Part shown: one piece after another, positions 9,901 to 18,851 of the stretch
How positions within the stretch are numbered: the stretch's first letter is position 1
Layout: each line of letters begins with the position of its first letter
DNA from: Salinicola halimionae
GTDB lineage: Bacteria > Pseudomonadota > Gammaproteobacteria > Pseudomonadales > Halomonadaceae
Direction: 5' to 3'
NCBI RefSeq assembly: GCF_003206065.1
Contig: NZ_PZJQ01000004.1
Span: forward strand, 71,554-135,553
Length of the DNA stretch: 64,000 bases
Notes under the pieces: generated by a model
Told to the model about the DNA's origin: nothing
Databases searched by the model: none
What the model saw: only the letters and a program-made list of their open reading frames with translations
Program-made: the position numbers and the translations under genes

Positions 9901-11478
9901 TTACTCTGGCAAATGCACCCAACGTGAGGCATGCATATCCAGCGCGTTGTCGTTCCAGCCTTCGATCTCGGGATTGACCAGGTTGCGCGAGCTGTAAGTA
10001 TAGATCGGCGTCAGCGGATAGTCGGCGAGTGCCAGTGCTTCGGCCTGCTCCATGAGCTTCGCACGCTGGGCCGGATCCTGTTCGGCGTCCGACTGGCCGA
10101 CCAGCCGGTTGTAGTCGGCGTCCTCGTAGCCGCCATAGTTGTTGGTTTCCGCCGACAGCAACTGGAGAAAATTCTGAGGGTCATCGTAGCTGGAGATCCA
10201 GGCGGCTCGAGCGACCTGAAAATCACCTTCCATCAGATCGGCATAGTGGACGTTGGCTTCGGTATTGCGCAGTTCCACATTGACGCCAAGTGGTTTCCAC
10301 ATCGCCGCTACGGCCACCGCGATCTGGCGATGCTCGTCGCCGCTGTTGAACCGCAGCGTCAGGTCGAGTGGCTTGTCCGGACCGTAGCCGGCCTTCTGCA
10401 TCAGCGATTTGGCCTTGGCCAGACGGCTGTCCATCTCGTCGTCGAGCCCCGGCTGAGACTGCGCGTCGTAATCGCTGGTGCCCGGCGGCACCAGGGTTGT
10501 CGCCGGCTCGACACCGCCTTTCAGCAGCTGCTTGGCGATCACGTCGCGCCGAATCGCCAGGCTCAGCGCTTCACGCACGCGCTTGTCGGCGACCGGCGAA
10601 CCGTCGCGCAGGTTGAAAACATAGTAGTAAGTGCCTAGCGACGGGAACAGATGAGTGGCGTCAGGCAGGTTTTCCGACAAGCGTGGATACTGCGCCGCCG
10701 GGTAGTCGCGCAGGATATCCAGCTCCCCGGCGCGGAAGCGCTGAATGCCCGAGTTCTTGTCTTCCAGCGGATAGTAGTCGACACCGTCGAGGCCGACGTT
10801 GTCGGCGTCGTGGAAACGATCGTTCTTGACCGTATCCAGTTCGGTGTTGGACACCCATTTTACCGGTTTGAACGCGCCGTTGACCGCGATGTGGGATGGA
10901 TCGCTCCAGTCGTCACCGAATTCGTCCACGAGATGTTTGGGAATCGGATAGGCGAACGGTAGCACCAGCGTTTTCAGAAAATAGACGGTCGGTGAATTCA
11001 GCGTGATCTTGAGCGTCTTGCCGTCGTCCAGAGATTCCACGCCGAGCGAGTCGAGCGGTTTGTCGCCGGCGTTGATCGCCTGCGCGTTGACTACCGGGTA
11101 GAGGCGATGGGCATAGTTGGACGCGGTTTCGGGGTCGACCTGATGGCGATAGGCGTAAACGAAGTCATCGGCGGTCAGGGGCTCTCCGTCGGACCATTCG
11201 AGGCCGTCTCGCAGATGAAAGGTGTAGGTCTTGCCATCGTCGGAGATCTCCCAGCTCTCGGCGGCACCGGGGATGATCTGGCCGGCGGCATCGATGGCGA
11301 TCGGGCCTTCGAAGATGTCCCGCAGAACGTCTTCTTCCCACACGCCGCCAGTGATCCTGGCCGGGCTCAGCGACGCGGGATCGCCGGAGATGCCCACCTG
11401 GAGCGTCGCGGCCTGAAGAGGCAAGGCGGTCAGGCTGGCAGCGAAGCCGATGGCGGCCGCAAGTCGGGTCGGTAGCAT
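9901..11478 (-). CDS. Peptide ABC transporter substrate-binding protein, OppA type (paralogue 4)
   Basis: Periplasmic peptide-binding protein of 525 aa, first gene of the minus-strand opp cluster. ATG 11478 has AGGGATG 9 nt upstream and yields a signal peptide LPTRLAAAIGFAASLTALPLQA; the frame remains open to 11532 without need. Family motifs are GISGDPASLSPARITGGVW, YTFHLRDGLEWSDGEP, DKRVREALSLAIRRDVI and AAMWKPLGVNVELRNTEA. It closely resembles paralogues 1-3, suggesting local duplication followed by ligand specialisation. The divergent gene upstream is prfB; the shared 275-nt gap would hold the cluster's promoter. Confidence 0.92.
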   Translation of the reverse strand: MLPTRLAAAIGFAASLTALPLQAATLQVGISGDPASLSPARITGGVWEEDVLRDIFEGPIAIDAAGQIIPGAAESWEISDDGKTYTFHLRDGLEWSDGEPLTADDFVYAYRHQVDPETASNYAHRLYPVVNAQAINAGDKPLDSLGVESLDDGKTLKITLNSPTVYFLKTLVLPFAYPIPKHLVDEFGDDWSDPSHIAVNGAFKPVKWVSNTELDTVKNDRFHDADNVGLDGVDYYPLEDKNSGIQRFRAGELDILRDYPAAQYPRLSENLPDATHLFPSLGTYYYVFNLRDGSPVADKRVREALSLAIRRDVIAKQLLKGGVEPATTLVPPGTSDYDAQSQPGLDDEMDSRLAKAKSLMQKAGYGPDKPLDLTLRFNSGDEHRQIAVAVAAMWKPLGVNVELRNTEANVHYADLMEGDFQVARAAWISSYDDPQNFLQLLSAETNNYGGYEDADYNRLVGQSDAEQDPAQRAKLMEQAEALALADYPLTPIYTYSSRNLVNPEIEGWNDNALDMHASRWVHLPE

Positions 11479-11574
11479 GAGTACGTCATCCCTTGAATGA
11501 TGGTCGATGGTCGAGCGATCGTGAATGGGCAACTGGTGATTTTTTTACCTTAGCGCATCGTGCTCCACTGCACA

Positions 11575-11617
11575 GTGCTTTGAGATGGCACTCTGGAATA
11601 GCGCTTTGAGAGGGCGC
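11575..11617. repeat. Tandem pair of small hairpin repeats upstream of prfB
   Basis: Two similar units 26 nt apart. GTGC...TTTGAGATG...GCAC is at 11575-11591 and GCGC...TTTGAGAGG...GCGC at 11601-11617. The loop-side sequence TTTGAGA is kept while the stem bases change in a compensating way. The pair lies between the divergent oppA paralogue 4 and prfB. Function unknown. Confidence 0.4.
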
Positions 11618-11642
11618 CTCGAGATCGCCCGCACCGTGCGGG

Positions 11643-11671
11643 ATGACGCTATGGCGGGGTTTGGCTACAAT
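11643..11671 (+). promoter_or_regulatory. Probable sigma-70 promoter of prfB-lysS
   Basis: ATGACG (4/6 to TTGACA) at 11643-11648, a 17-nt spacer, then TACAAT (5/6 to TATAAT) at 11666-11671, about 80 nt upstream of the prfB start. Confidence 0.5.
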
Positions 11672-11753
11672 AGGCCTCCTTTTTTCGGCGAGTCGATCGT
11701 TTCCGTGCAACGGGATCGTTCGTCACGCCTGCGGCGACGTTGGCAGGAGTCCC

Positions 11754-12852
11754 ATGCAAGAGATCAACCCGATCAACAACCTCATCAAGGACCTGTCCGA
11801 ACGGACAGATGTCCTGAGGGGGTATCTTTGACTATGCCGAGAAGAAAGATCGGCTAGAAGAAGTCTCCCGCGAGCTGGAAAACCCGGATGTGTGGAGCGA
11901 TCCCGACTATGCCCAGAAGCTGGGTAAGGAGCGGGCATCGCTGGAAGCCGTGGTCGAGACCATCGATACCCTCGATAGCGGCCTGATTGACAATCGCGAG
12001 TTGCTCGAGCTGGCGGTGATGGAAGAGGACGATGCGACGATCGACGAGGTCCGCAAGGAGCTGTCGTACCTCGAAGGTCAGCTCGACAAGCTGGAATTTC
12101 GGCGCATGTTTTCCGGCGAGATGGACGAGAACAACGCCTATCTCGATATTCAGGCCGGCTCCGGCGGTACCGAGGCCCAGGACTGGGCCAACATGCTGTT
12201 GCGCATGTATCTGCGCTGGGCCGAGCATCACGGTTTCAAGGCCGAATTGACTGAAGTGTCGGCGGGCGAAGTGGCCGGGATCAAGTCTGCCACCATCCAC
12301 GTTCAGGGCGAGTACGCCTTCGGCTGGCTCAGAACGGAAACCGGCGTTCATCGTCTGGTGCGCAAGAGCCCGTTCGACTCGGGCGGTCGCCGCCACACCT
12401 CATTTGCCTCCGTGTTTCTCTCCCCCGAGGTGGACGACAAGTTCGAGGTCGAGATCAATCCGGCAGATCTGCGCACGGATACCTATCGCTCGAGCGGCGC
12501 CGGCGGTCAGCACGTCAATACCACCGACTCCGCGGTGCGTATCACCCACGAGCCGACGGGTATCGTGGTGGCGTGTCAGAGTCAGCGCAGCCAGCACGCC
12601 AACCGCGACTTCGCCATGAAGCAGTTGAAGGCGAGGCTGTGGGAGCACGAGATGCAGAAACGCAACGAGGCCAAGCAGCAGGCCGAGGACAGCAAGGCCG
12701 ATATCGGCTGGGGCAGTCAGATTCGCTCCTATGTACTCGACGATCAGCGCATCAAGGATCTGCGGACCGGCGTGCAGAGCAGCAACTGCGACAAGGTGCT
12801 CGATGGGGATCTGGATCAGTTCATAGAGGCGAGCCTTAAACAAGGCCTCTAA
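11754..12852 (+). CDS. prfB: Peptide chain release factor 2, expressed by programmed +1 frameshift
   Basis: RF2 ends translation at UGA and UAA. The gene is read in two frames: ATG 11754 through CTT codon 25 (11826-11828), then +1 past the in-frame TGA (11829-11831) into the frame starting GAC at 11830. This gives 365 aa, the standard RF2 length. Downstream are the stop-codon recognition tripeptide SPF (RKSPFDSGG) and the catalytic GGQ loop ([10 protein letters not shown]); the residue preceding this loop equivalent to E. coli position 246 is Ser. CAGGAG lies 7 nt before the start. lysS follows 53 nt later, the same order as in E. coli. Confidence 0.97.
11817..11831 (+). promoter_or_regulatory. 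prfB programmed +1 frameshift site
   Basis: Internal Shine-Dalgarno AGGGGG (11817-11822), then TAT, the slippery CTT (11826-11828), the TGA stop (11829-11831) and a following C. This is the canonical RF2 autoregulatory signal: low RF2 makes ribosomes pause at the poor UGA-C context and shift +1. Confidence 0.97.
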
Positions 12853-12905
12853 AAAGCGTTCGGCTTACGGCTTACCCAACTCTAGAATTTTCGACAGGCG
12901 ATGAC

Positions 12906-14453
12906 ATGGCGAACCAAGACAATCCGCAATCTCCCTCCGGTGCACAACCTGACGCGCAGGCGGCGGCTCAGGAAGAGAACCGGCTGATTTCGGAGCGCCG
13001 TGCCAAGTTGGCGGCGCGCCGTGAGCAGGCCGCCGAGCAGGGCGGTAGTGCGTTTCCCAACGACTTTCGGCGCGATAGTCTGGCGGCGGATCTCCAGGCG
13101 GAGCTGGGCGACAAGGACAAGCCCGAGCTCGAGTCACTCGATCGCCATGCGGCGGTGGCCGGGCGCATCATGCGCAAGCGCGGCCCGTTCGTGGTGATTC
13201 AGGACGTCTCCGGACAGATCCAGTTCTACGTCGACAAGAAGGGGCTGCCCGCCGAGCTGCTGGAAGATATCCAGAGTTGGGATATCGGCGATATCGTCGC
13301 CGGTCGCGGCCCGGTCCACAAATCCGGCAAGGGCGATCTCTATGTCATGCTGGTCGAGGCCAAGCTTCTGACCAAGAGCTTGCGTCCGCTGCCGGACAAG
13401 TTCCACGGCCTGACCGATCTCGAAGCTCGCTATCGTCAGCGCTACGTCGACCTGATCATGAATCCGCAGTCGCGGCGCGTGTTCGAAGTGCGTTCCGGCG
13501 TCATCGCCGCGATCCGACGCTTCATGGTCGAGCGCGGTTTCATGGAAGTCGAAACGCCGATGCTGCAGCCGATTCCCGGCGGTGCCACGGCGCGCCCGTT
13601 CACGACCCATCACAATGCGCTGGATATCGACATGTATCTGCGTATTGCGCCTGAACTCTACCTCAAGCGTCTGGTCGTTGGCGGGTTCGAGCGAGTGTTC
13701 GAGATCAACCGCAACTTCCGCAACGAAGGCTTGTCGACGCGCCATAATCCCGAATTCACCATGCTCGAGTTCTACTGGGCCTACGCCGATTATCGCGATC
13801 TGCTCGATCTGACCGAGGCGATGGTTCGGGATGCGGCCGAGCAGGTGTTGGGTACGACCACCGTCACCTACCAGGGCACTGACTACGAGCTTGGACAGTC
13901 GTTTCGCCGCCTGACCCTGCGTCAGTCGATTCTCGAATACGGTGCCGAGCAGGATATCGGCGAGGCGGAGATCGATACGATCGATGGGGCGACGGCAACC
14001 TGTCAGCGTCTCGGCATTCAGATCAAGCCGAGCTGGGGTCTGGGCAAGCTGCAAACCGAGATATTCGAGGAAGTCGCCGAGCACAAGCTCGATCAGCCGA
14101 CCTTCATTACCGAGTACCCGGCCGAGGTCAGTCCGCTGGCGCGGCGTAACGATACCAACCCGCATGTCACCGACCGCTTCGAGTTCTTCGTTGGCGGGCG
14201 TGAAATCGCCAACGGCTTTTCCGAGCTCAACGACGCCGAAGATCAGGCCGAGCGCTTTGCGGCCCAGGTCGAAGAGAAGGACGCCGGTGATCTGGAGGCG
14301 ATGTACTACGATGCCGACTACGTTCGCGCGTTGGAGTACGGCATGCCGCCGACCGCCGGTGAAGGCATCGGCATCGACCGTTTGGTGATGCTGCTGACCG
14401 ATAGCCCTTCGATTAGAGATGTGTTGTTGTTCCCGGCGATGCGCCCTGAGTGA
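12906..14453 (+). CDS. lysS: Lysyl-tRNA synthetase, class II
   Basis: Charges tRNA-Lys with lysine in the cytoplasm. 515 aa, near the usual 500-505, with a slightly long charged N-terminal helix (residues 1-60). An OB-fold anticodon-binding domain ([21 protein letters not shown]) is followed by the class II catalytic core. Motif 2 is seen as [20 protein letters not shown] and motif 3 as [20 protein letters not shown] close to the C-terminus. Start ATG 12906 lies 53 nt after prfB. Likely co-transcribed with prfB. Confidence 0.97.
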   Translation: MANQDNPQSPSGAQPDAQAAAQEENRLISERRAKLAARREQAAEQGGSAFPNDFRRDSLAADLQAELGDKDKPELESLDRHAAVAGRIMRKRGPFVVIQDVSGQIQFYVDKKGLPAELLEDIQSWDIGDIVAGRGPVHKSGKGDLYVMLVEAKLLTKSLRPLPDKFHGLTDLEARYRQRYVDLIMNPQSRRVFEVRSGVIAAIRRFMVERGFMEVETPMLQPIPGGATARPFTTHHNALDIDMYLRIAPELYLKRLVVGGFERVFEINRNFRNEGLSTRHNPEFTMLEFYWAYADYRDLLDLTEAMVRDAAEQVLGTTTVTYQGTDYELGQSFRRLTLRQSILEYGAEQDIGEAEIDTIDGATATCQRLGIQIKPSWGLGKLQTEIFEEVAEHKLDQPTFITEYPAEVSPLARRNDTNPHVTDRFEFFVGGREIANGFSELNDAEDQAERFAAQVEEKDAGDLEAMYYDADYVRALEYGMPPTAGEGIGIDRLVMLLTDSPSIRDVLLFPAMRPE

Positions 14454-14485
14454 TCGAAGGGGCTGCGCGTCGGCAGTACTTCGTT

Positions 14486-14545
14486 GCGCGACGGGACATC
14501 TTGCTCATGGACAACCACGTCCACTGCGCCGATCTCCCGTCGCGC
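14486..14545. repeat. Perfect 11-bp inverted repeat in the lysS downstream gap
   Basis: GCGCGACGGGA (14486-14496) and TCCCGTCGCGC (14535-14545) are exact complements, separated by 38 nt that contain a weaker inner TGGAC/GTCCA pair. It lies in the 319-nt gap 14454-14772 between lysS and the acidic hypothetical gene, where I see no gene. It could fold as a long hairpin ending the lysS transcript, but no T-run follows. Confidence 0.4.
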
Positions 14546-14772
14546 GCCTGATTCATGGAATTCAGCCCTGCGCTAGCTTGCCGCCTTCCTCGGCGTTGAA
14601 AGTAGTTTCGAGCTCGCAGATTGTCTCGTCCTCATTCACTTAAGGGCGACCCATTGGCATTCTGTGAACGGTTTTCGTCAGACGTTGTTGGTCAGGGGCG
14701 CGGCTAGCGCCCATAATGGCTGCGGTTCGATTTCCGCCGACTCCGAGCGGTTCCCAAAAAGAGGTGACACCG

Positions 14773-15162
14773 ATGAAGCTGCTCAACCGTTCCGCGCTGA
14801 GCGTCAAGCCGACCCAGGCGTTCGTCGACTGGGTCAACTCGTTGGAGCCGACCGTCGGTGAAGACGATCTGACGCTCGAGGACATCGCCGGCGAAAATAC
14901 GGTTTATCTGATTCCCGAGATGGATACGCCGGAAGCCCTGCTCGCCTATGTCGAGGAGCGCTATAGCGACATTCTCGATACCGAGCTGCGGGCTTGGGAG
15001 GAGGACGAACGCCAATGGCCGGAGAGCCTCAACTGGGCGCTGTTCGAGGAGTTTCTGACGCTCGAGCACAGCTATCTGGCCGTCGATCTCGACGACGAGG
15101 CCGAACTGGAAACTTCCGAAGTCGACGACGAACTGTTGATGGAGACTGACGAAGACCGATGA
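14773..15162 (+). CDS. Conserved acidic hypothetical protein
   Basis: 129 aa, strongly acidic, cytoplasmic, with no signal peptide or membrane segment. ATG 14773 follows GAGGTG at 14761, which fixes the start; the frame upstream of it reads poorly as protein. The sequence starts KLLNRSALSVKPTQAFVDWVN and has a Trp-rich middle (LRAWEEDERQWPESLNWALF) and an Asp/Glu-rich tail. I do not recognise a characterised family; small proteins of this kind near lysS are known in halophilic and pseudomonad relatives as conserved hypotheticals. The next gene, an MFS exporter, starts 43 nt downstream. Confidence 0.8.
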   Translation: MKLLNRSALSVKPTQAFVDWVNSLEPTVGEDDLTLEDIAGENTVYLIPEMDTPEALLAYVEERYSDILDTELRAWEEDERQWPESLNWALFEEFLTLEHSYLAVDLDDEAELETSEVDDELLMETDEDR

Positions 15163-15205
15163 CTCGGGTGTCCTCTGAGAGCGGTACTCGCCGCTTCCCG
15201 AAGCT

Positions 15206-16594
15206 ATGCTGAAGCGTCTGTTCGAGGAACGCCCGGGCGACGATGGTTTGCCCGGGCATGAGCGCAAACTGGCGCTGCTGGCGATGATCACCGGTACCCA
15301 GATGGCGGTGCTGGACAACGGCATCGTCAACATCGCGCTGCCCACGCTGGCGCAGGAATTATCGATCAGCGGCTCCGAGTCCATCTGGATCGCCAACGTC
15401 TACCAACTGGTCACCGCGGCATTACTGCTGACCTTTGCCGCGGTGAGTCGGCGCATTGGTCGTCATCGGCTCTATATTGGCGGATTGATATTCTTTACGG
15501 TGGCCTCGCTGGGCTGCGCGCTGGCACGCTCGTTCGAATTCCTGCTGGCGATGCGAGGTCTGCAGGCGATCGGTGCTGCGGCGATGCTGAGCATCGGACC
15601 ATCGCTCTATCGCATCATTTTTCCCACGCGTCTGCTGGGATCGGCCATCGGGCTCAGTGCGCTGACGGTAGCCTTCGGCATCGCCGCGGGGCCGTCGCTG
15701 GGTGGCTTGATCCTGCACGTGGCGAGCTGGCCATGGCTATTCGCCATCAATGTGCCGATCGGTCTGCTGGCGCTGTTTCTGGGGGTGCGTGCGCTGCCAC
15801 GAGAAAAGCCCATTCCCGGGAAAATCGACGTCTGGGGCGCACTGATGTCGATCGTCATGCTCAGCGGCAGCGTCTTTGCCCTGGATCAGCTTGGTCATGG
15901 CAATGGTGGCACGCTCGCGTCGATGACATTGGCACTCAGCGTGATCTGCCTGGTCGGGTTCATCTATCGCCAACGACACGTTGCCAGACCACTGGTGCCT
16001 TTGGCGCTGTTCGCCGAGCCGCGCTTCTCGTTCGCGGCGATCGTATCGATGTTTGCTTTCCTGGCTCAGGGCGTGGCCTTCGTCGGTCTGCCGTTCCTTT
16101 ACCAGACCGTGATGGGCGTGTCGCCGATCATGTCGGCGGTACTGTTCACGCCCTGGCCGCTGGTGATCATGATCATCGGACCGCTGGCCGGTCGGCTGGC
16201 GGACAAGGGCAACCCGGCACTGATCAGCTCGACCGGGCTGGGTCTGTTTCTGCTAGGCATGCTGGCGCTGACTGGCTTGAATGCCGACTCGAGCTACCTC
16301 GACGTGATCTGGCGAACCGCGCTTTGCGGCGTCGGTTACGGGCTGTTCCAGGCACCCAACAATCGCGAGATGATCGGTAGCGTATCGGTGGAGCTGAGCG
16401 CCAATGCGTCCGGCGTGCTGGCCTCGGTGCGCACCTTCGGCCAGTCGTTGGGGACGGCACTGGTGGGACTGATTCTCGGGCTTTCGTTCGGTTCACTGAC
16501 GCTGGCGCTATGGTTGGGATGCGCCTCGGTGACGATTGCGCTGGCGTTGAGTCTCTATCGTACGCCGATGGCTGCCAAAGGCCTTCGGCGCTGA
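15206..16594 (+). CDS. MFS transporter, DHA2 (EmrB/QacA-like) drug efflux family
   Basis: Inner-membrane proton-coupled exporter of 462 aa. After a charged N-terminus come 12-14 hydrophobic helices. Family marks include the DHA2 motif in TM1 (MAVLDNGIVNIALPTLAQEL, with D and N conserved), the following SGSESIWIANVYQL, motif A-like RRIGRHRLYIGG between TM2 and TM3, and the motif C-like GPSLGGLIL region. Substrate unknown; no membrane-fusion partner is adjacent. A permease for solvent, biocide or dye efflux is the usual role. The reading frame is intact. Confidence 0.88.
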   Translation: MLKRLFEERPGDDGLPGHERKLALLAMITGTQMAVLDNGIVNIALPTLAQELSISGSESIWIANVYQLVTAALLLTFAAVSRRIGRHRLYIGGLIFFTVASLGCALARSFEFLLAMRGLQAIGAAAMLSIGPSLYRIIFPTRLLGSAIGLSALTVAFGIAAGPSLGGLILHVASWPWLFAINVPIGLLALFLGVRALPREKPIPGKIDVWGALMSIVMLSGSVFALDQLGHGNGGTLASMTLALSVICLVGFIYRQRHVARPLVPLALFAEPRFSFAAIVSMFAFLAQGVAFVGLPFLYQTVMGVSPIMSAVLFTPWPLVIMIIGPLAGRLADKGNPALISSTGLGLFLLGMLALTGLNADSSYLDVIWRTALCGVGYGLFQAPNNREMIGSVSVELSANASGVLASVRTFGQSLGTALVGLILGLSFGSLTLALWLGCASVTIALALSLYRTPMAAKGLRR

Positions 16595-16691
16595 TGGCGC
16601 TATCGCGGGGGCTCTACTCCATGTTGTCGAGCCGTCGCCCCGCGGGCGGCTGAGACGTTACAATGATTCGGTTGGCAAAGGAGGAGCTGTC

Positions 16692-17003
16692 ATGAGTGTT
16701 CAGGCACGTATCGAAGAAAAGCTCGAGACGCTCGAGCCGGTCAAAGTGACGGTCGAGAACGAGAGTCACATGCATCATGTGCCACCGGACTCGGAAACTC
16801 ACTTCAAGGTGACGCTGGTCTCCGAGCAGTTCGAAGGTCTGATGCCGGTCAAGCGCCATCAGTTGATCTACAGCTTGCTGGCCGACGAGCTCGCCGGTCC
16901 CGTTCATGCGCTGGCGTTGCACCTCTACACGCCGCAACAGTGGTCGGCGCGGGGCCAAGCTCGCCCGGATTCGCCCAACTGCCGCGGTGGGGGCGGCCAG
17001 TGA
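16692..17003 (+). CDS. bolA: BolA family protein
   Basis: 103-aa cytoplasmic protein of the BolA/IbaG family, partner of monothiol glutaredoxins in Fe-S handling and a stress morphogene in E. coli. The core VTVENESHMHHVPPDSETHF carries the expected loop and His, and the signature FEGLMPVKRHQLIYSLL with the conserved R-H pair is present. The C-terminal 15 residues are Gly/Arg-rich and outside the fold. Start ATG 16692 is preceded by a near-perfect AAAGGAGG. The stop overlaps the GTG start of the next gene by 3 nt. Confidence 0.93.
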   Translation: MSVQARIEEKLETLEPVKVTVENESHMHHVPPDSETHFKVTLVSEQFEGLMPVKRHQLIYSLLADELAGPVHALALHLYTPQQWSARGQARPDSPNCRGGGGQ

Positions 17004-17842
17004 TCGGCGACCCTCAACGTCTCCAGTACCTCGAAGCGATGGGCATTGCCGCCTGGACTTCGCGGTATCGATTCGTCAATGCCAGGCCTACCGAACAGGG
17101 CGAATGGGAAGTAGCGGCCGCCCCGGCAAAGCCGGCGCCGGGACAACGCCTGCAGGCGTTGCTGGAATCACCGTCAGCGCCGGTCGAGCGTCACCAGCCC
17201 GTGGTCGATGTTCCGTCAGATCCAGTAGAAGCCTCGACGCCACCGGCACGGGCTAGAGCGCTGCTCGAAGGCGTATCGTCGGCGAATATTGCTCCCTCGG
17301 TGCCCACGTCTCGCCCGGTATCTCCGTCGACCCCTGCGCCAGTGGATCGTGCCGAAGAGCCTGTCGAACGGCCGGCGCTCGCCGATCCGCTTCGCTTCAC
17401 TTTGTCGCTCTCGGTGATCGGCGACCGCTGGTGGCTGATGCTACCCGGTGGCCGGCCGCTGTCGGAAGCCGGTCAGACGCTACTAGGGCAGATGCTGAAA
17501 AGTATCGGTGTTCCGGCCAACTGGTCCGCGCTGTCCAGCCTCTCATGGCCGCTGATGAGTTTGCCGGCGAGTGATCCCTCCGCCGAGGCGCGCGAGGGCA
17601 TTCAGGTGTTCTGCGCCGGGCAGGCGCAGCGCCATGGCCTGACGATCGATGGCGCCATCGTCGTTGGCGATGACAGTTGGGCGCCGTTGTTGAGCGAGGC
17701 CGAGGACAACGCCGATTGGGCCTGTCACTCGCTTCCCCATCCCGACGATCTACTGGCCTCCGCCGACGCCAAGCGGGAATGCTGGACACGGCTGCAGTCG
17801 TTGGCACACGCCTGGCAGCAGGGCGCTAGTCAGCAGGAATGA
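17000..17842 (+). CDS. holD: DNA polymerase III psi subunit-like protein (HolD), long form
   Basis: 280 aa from GTG 17000, overlapping the bolA stop (GTGA). The N-terminus RLQYLEAMGIAAWTSR resembles the E. coli HolD start (RDWQLQQLGITQWSLR), and the C-terminus LPHPDDLLASADAKRECW resembles the end of HolD. Between them a Pro/Ala/Ser-rich linker (residues about 40-130) makes it roughly twice the 137 aa of E. coli HolD, as in the long pseudomonad psi proteins. It sits directly before rimI, the same neighbour as in E. coli. Psi bridges chi and the clamp loader at the replication fork. The assignment rests on short similarity plus gene order. Confidence 0.7.
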   Translation: MIGDPQRLQYLEAMGIAAWTSRYRFVNARPTEQGEWEVAAAPAKPAPGQRLQALLESPSAPVERHQPVVDVPSDPVEASTPPARARALLEGVSSANIAPSVPTSRPVSPSTPAPVDRAEEPVERPALADPLRFTLSLSVIGDRWWLMLPGGRPLSEAGQTLLGQMLKSIGVPANWSALSSLSWPLMSLPASDPSAEAREGIQVFCAGQAQRHGLTIDGAIVVGDDSWAPLLSEAEDNADWACHSLPHPDDLLASADAKRECWTRLQSLAHAWQQGASQQE

Positions 17843-17930
17843 CTGGCCCTGTTGGCTGTCGATTCCGGCGCCTGCCGATTTTGATCTTTCCCGACGCTGA
17901 CCCTTTCCAATACTTCCCGGACAACGCGAC

Positions 17931-18416
17931 GTGACATCTCTTACCGACGCTTTCCCGTACGATCTGGCTCCAGCTCGGCTCGGGGTAGTCGATCTGCCGG
18001 CTCTGATGACGTTCGAGCGACTGGCCAACGACGATGCCTGGTCTGAGCCATTGTTGCAGGCGGCGCTGATCGACAGGAATTACGATGTCTGGGGGGTCTG
18101 GTCGACCGACGGCGCCAGACTGCGGGCGACGGCCGTTCTTGCCCACCTGCCTTTCGACGCCGAGCTGCAGTCGATCTGCGTACTGCCGGACGAGCGACGT
18201 CACGGCTTGGCGAGAGGGCTGCTCGCCTGGATTTTACGGGGCGCGAGTGCGCGCGGCGCGGAGAGGTTGTTGCTCGAGCTTCGAGAATCCAATCTGGCGG
18301 CCCGGAGACTCTACGAGCAAGCCGGGTTCGTCATTGACGGTCAACGTCAGGGTTATTATCGGCGAGAAGATGGGCGCGGCGAGGATGCGCTGCTGATGTC
18401 GCGGGAGCTTAATTGA
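17931..18416 (+). CDS. rimI: Ribosomal protein S18-alanine N-acetyltransferase (GNAT)
   Basis: 161 aa from GTG 17931. GNAT fold with the acetyl-CoA loop seen as VLPDERRHGLARGLLAWIL and the RimI-type C-terminus LELRESNLAARRLYEQAGF followed by GQRQGYYRREDGRGEDALLM, containing the Asn-x-x-Ala-x-x-Leu-Tyr catalytic helix. RimI acetylates the N-terminal Ala of S18. The gene follows the holD-like gene by 88 nt, the classical holD-rimI pair. The Shine-Dalgarno is weak (GGAC). Slightly longer than the usual 148-150 aa at the N-terminus. Confidence 0.9.
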   Translation: MTSLTDAFPYDLAPARLGVVDLPALMTFERLANDDAWSEPLLQAALIDRNYDVWGVWSTDGARLRATAVLAHLPFDAELQSICVLPDERRHGLARGLLAWILRGASARGAERLLLELRESNLAARRLYEQAGFVIDGQRQGYYRREDGRGEDALLMSRELN

Positions 18417-18507
18417 GTCGAGGACGGATACCGCCAAGGGAAGGAAAAGGTGGCGTGTTTCGAACCTGGCCGAGGGAGAGGGCAGAGAAGTCGACAGGGT
18501 GGCTCGG

Positions 18508-18531
18508 AATCGGCCACCCCTTGGGCCGATT
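18508..18531. terminator. Possible terminator hairpin between convergent rimI and zapB
   Basis: AATCGGCC (18508-18515) pairs with GGCCGATT (18524-18531) around an 8-nt loop, between two convergent genes. It competes with an overlapping GGGTGGC/GCCACCC stem and lacks a T-run, so it is only a weak candidate. Confidence 0.35.
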
Positions 18532-18740
18532 CAGCTGTCGCTGTCGTTGCTGCTCGTCTGAGTATCCAGCGACTGCAGCTTGTCGAGCAGACCGCCGAGG
18601 CGCTGTTCCCACTCGTCGCGCTCCTGCTGGAAGCGCGCGTTTTCCGCCTTGAGCTCTTCGTTTTCCATCTTCAGCATCTCGATGCTGTCGACGGCATCCT
18701 GAATCTTCTGCTCCAGTTTGGCGAAGATTTCCCCGTTCAT
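18531..18740 (-). CDS. zapB: Cell division coiled-coil protein ZapB-like
   Basis: 69-aa protein that is almost entirely coiled coil: FAKLEQKIQDAVDSIEMLKM, then ENEELKAENARFQQERDEWE, then RLGGLLDKLQSL. The order and spacing match E. coli ZapB (81 aa; [20 protein letters not shown]...WQERLQALL), a filamentous septal-ring component that binds ZapA and MatP. ATG 18740 has AAGGAG 9 nt upstream. A Ser/Asp tail ends the protein. It is transcribed away from rsmD, which lies upstream on the same strand 111 nt away. Confidence 0.85.
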   Translation of the reverse strand: MNGEIFAKLEQKIQDAVDSIEMLKMENEELKAENARFQQERDEWEQRLGGLLDKLQSLDTQTSSNDSDS

Positions 18741-18851
18741 TGGTACGCTCCTTGAAAGCTCATGACTGTCTAATGGAAAACAACTGTTGACCTAGTGGGC
18801 GCCAGCCTACGTGGCGCCGAGGCCGACGACAAGCGTCTCGAACTGGCGACG

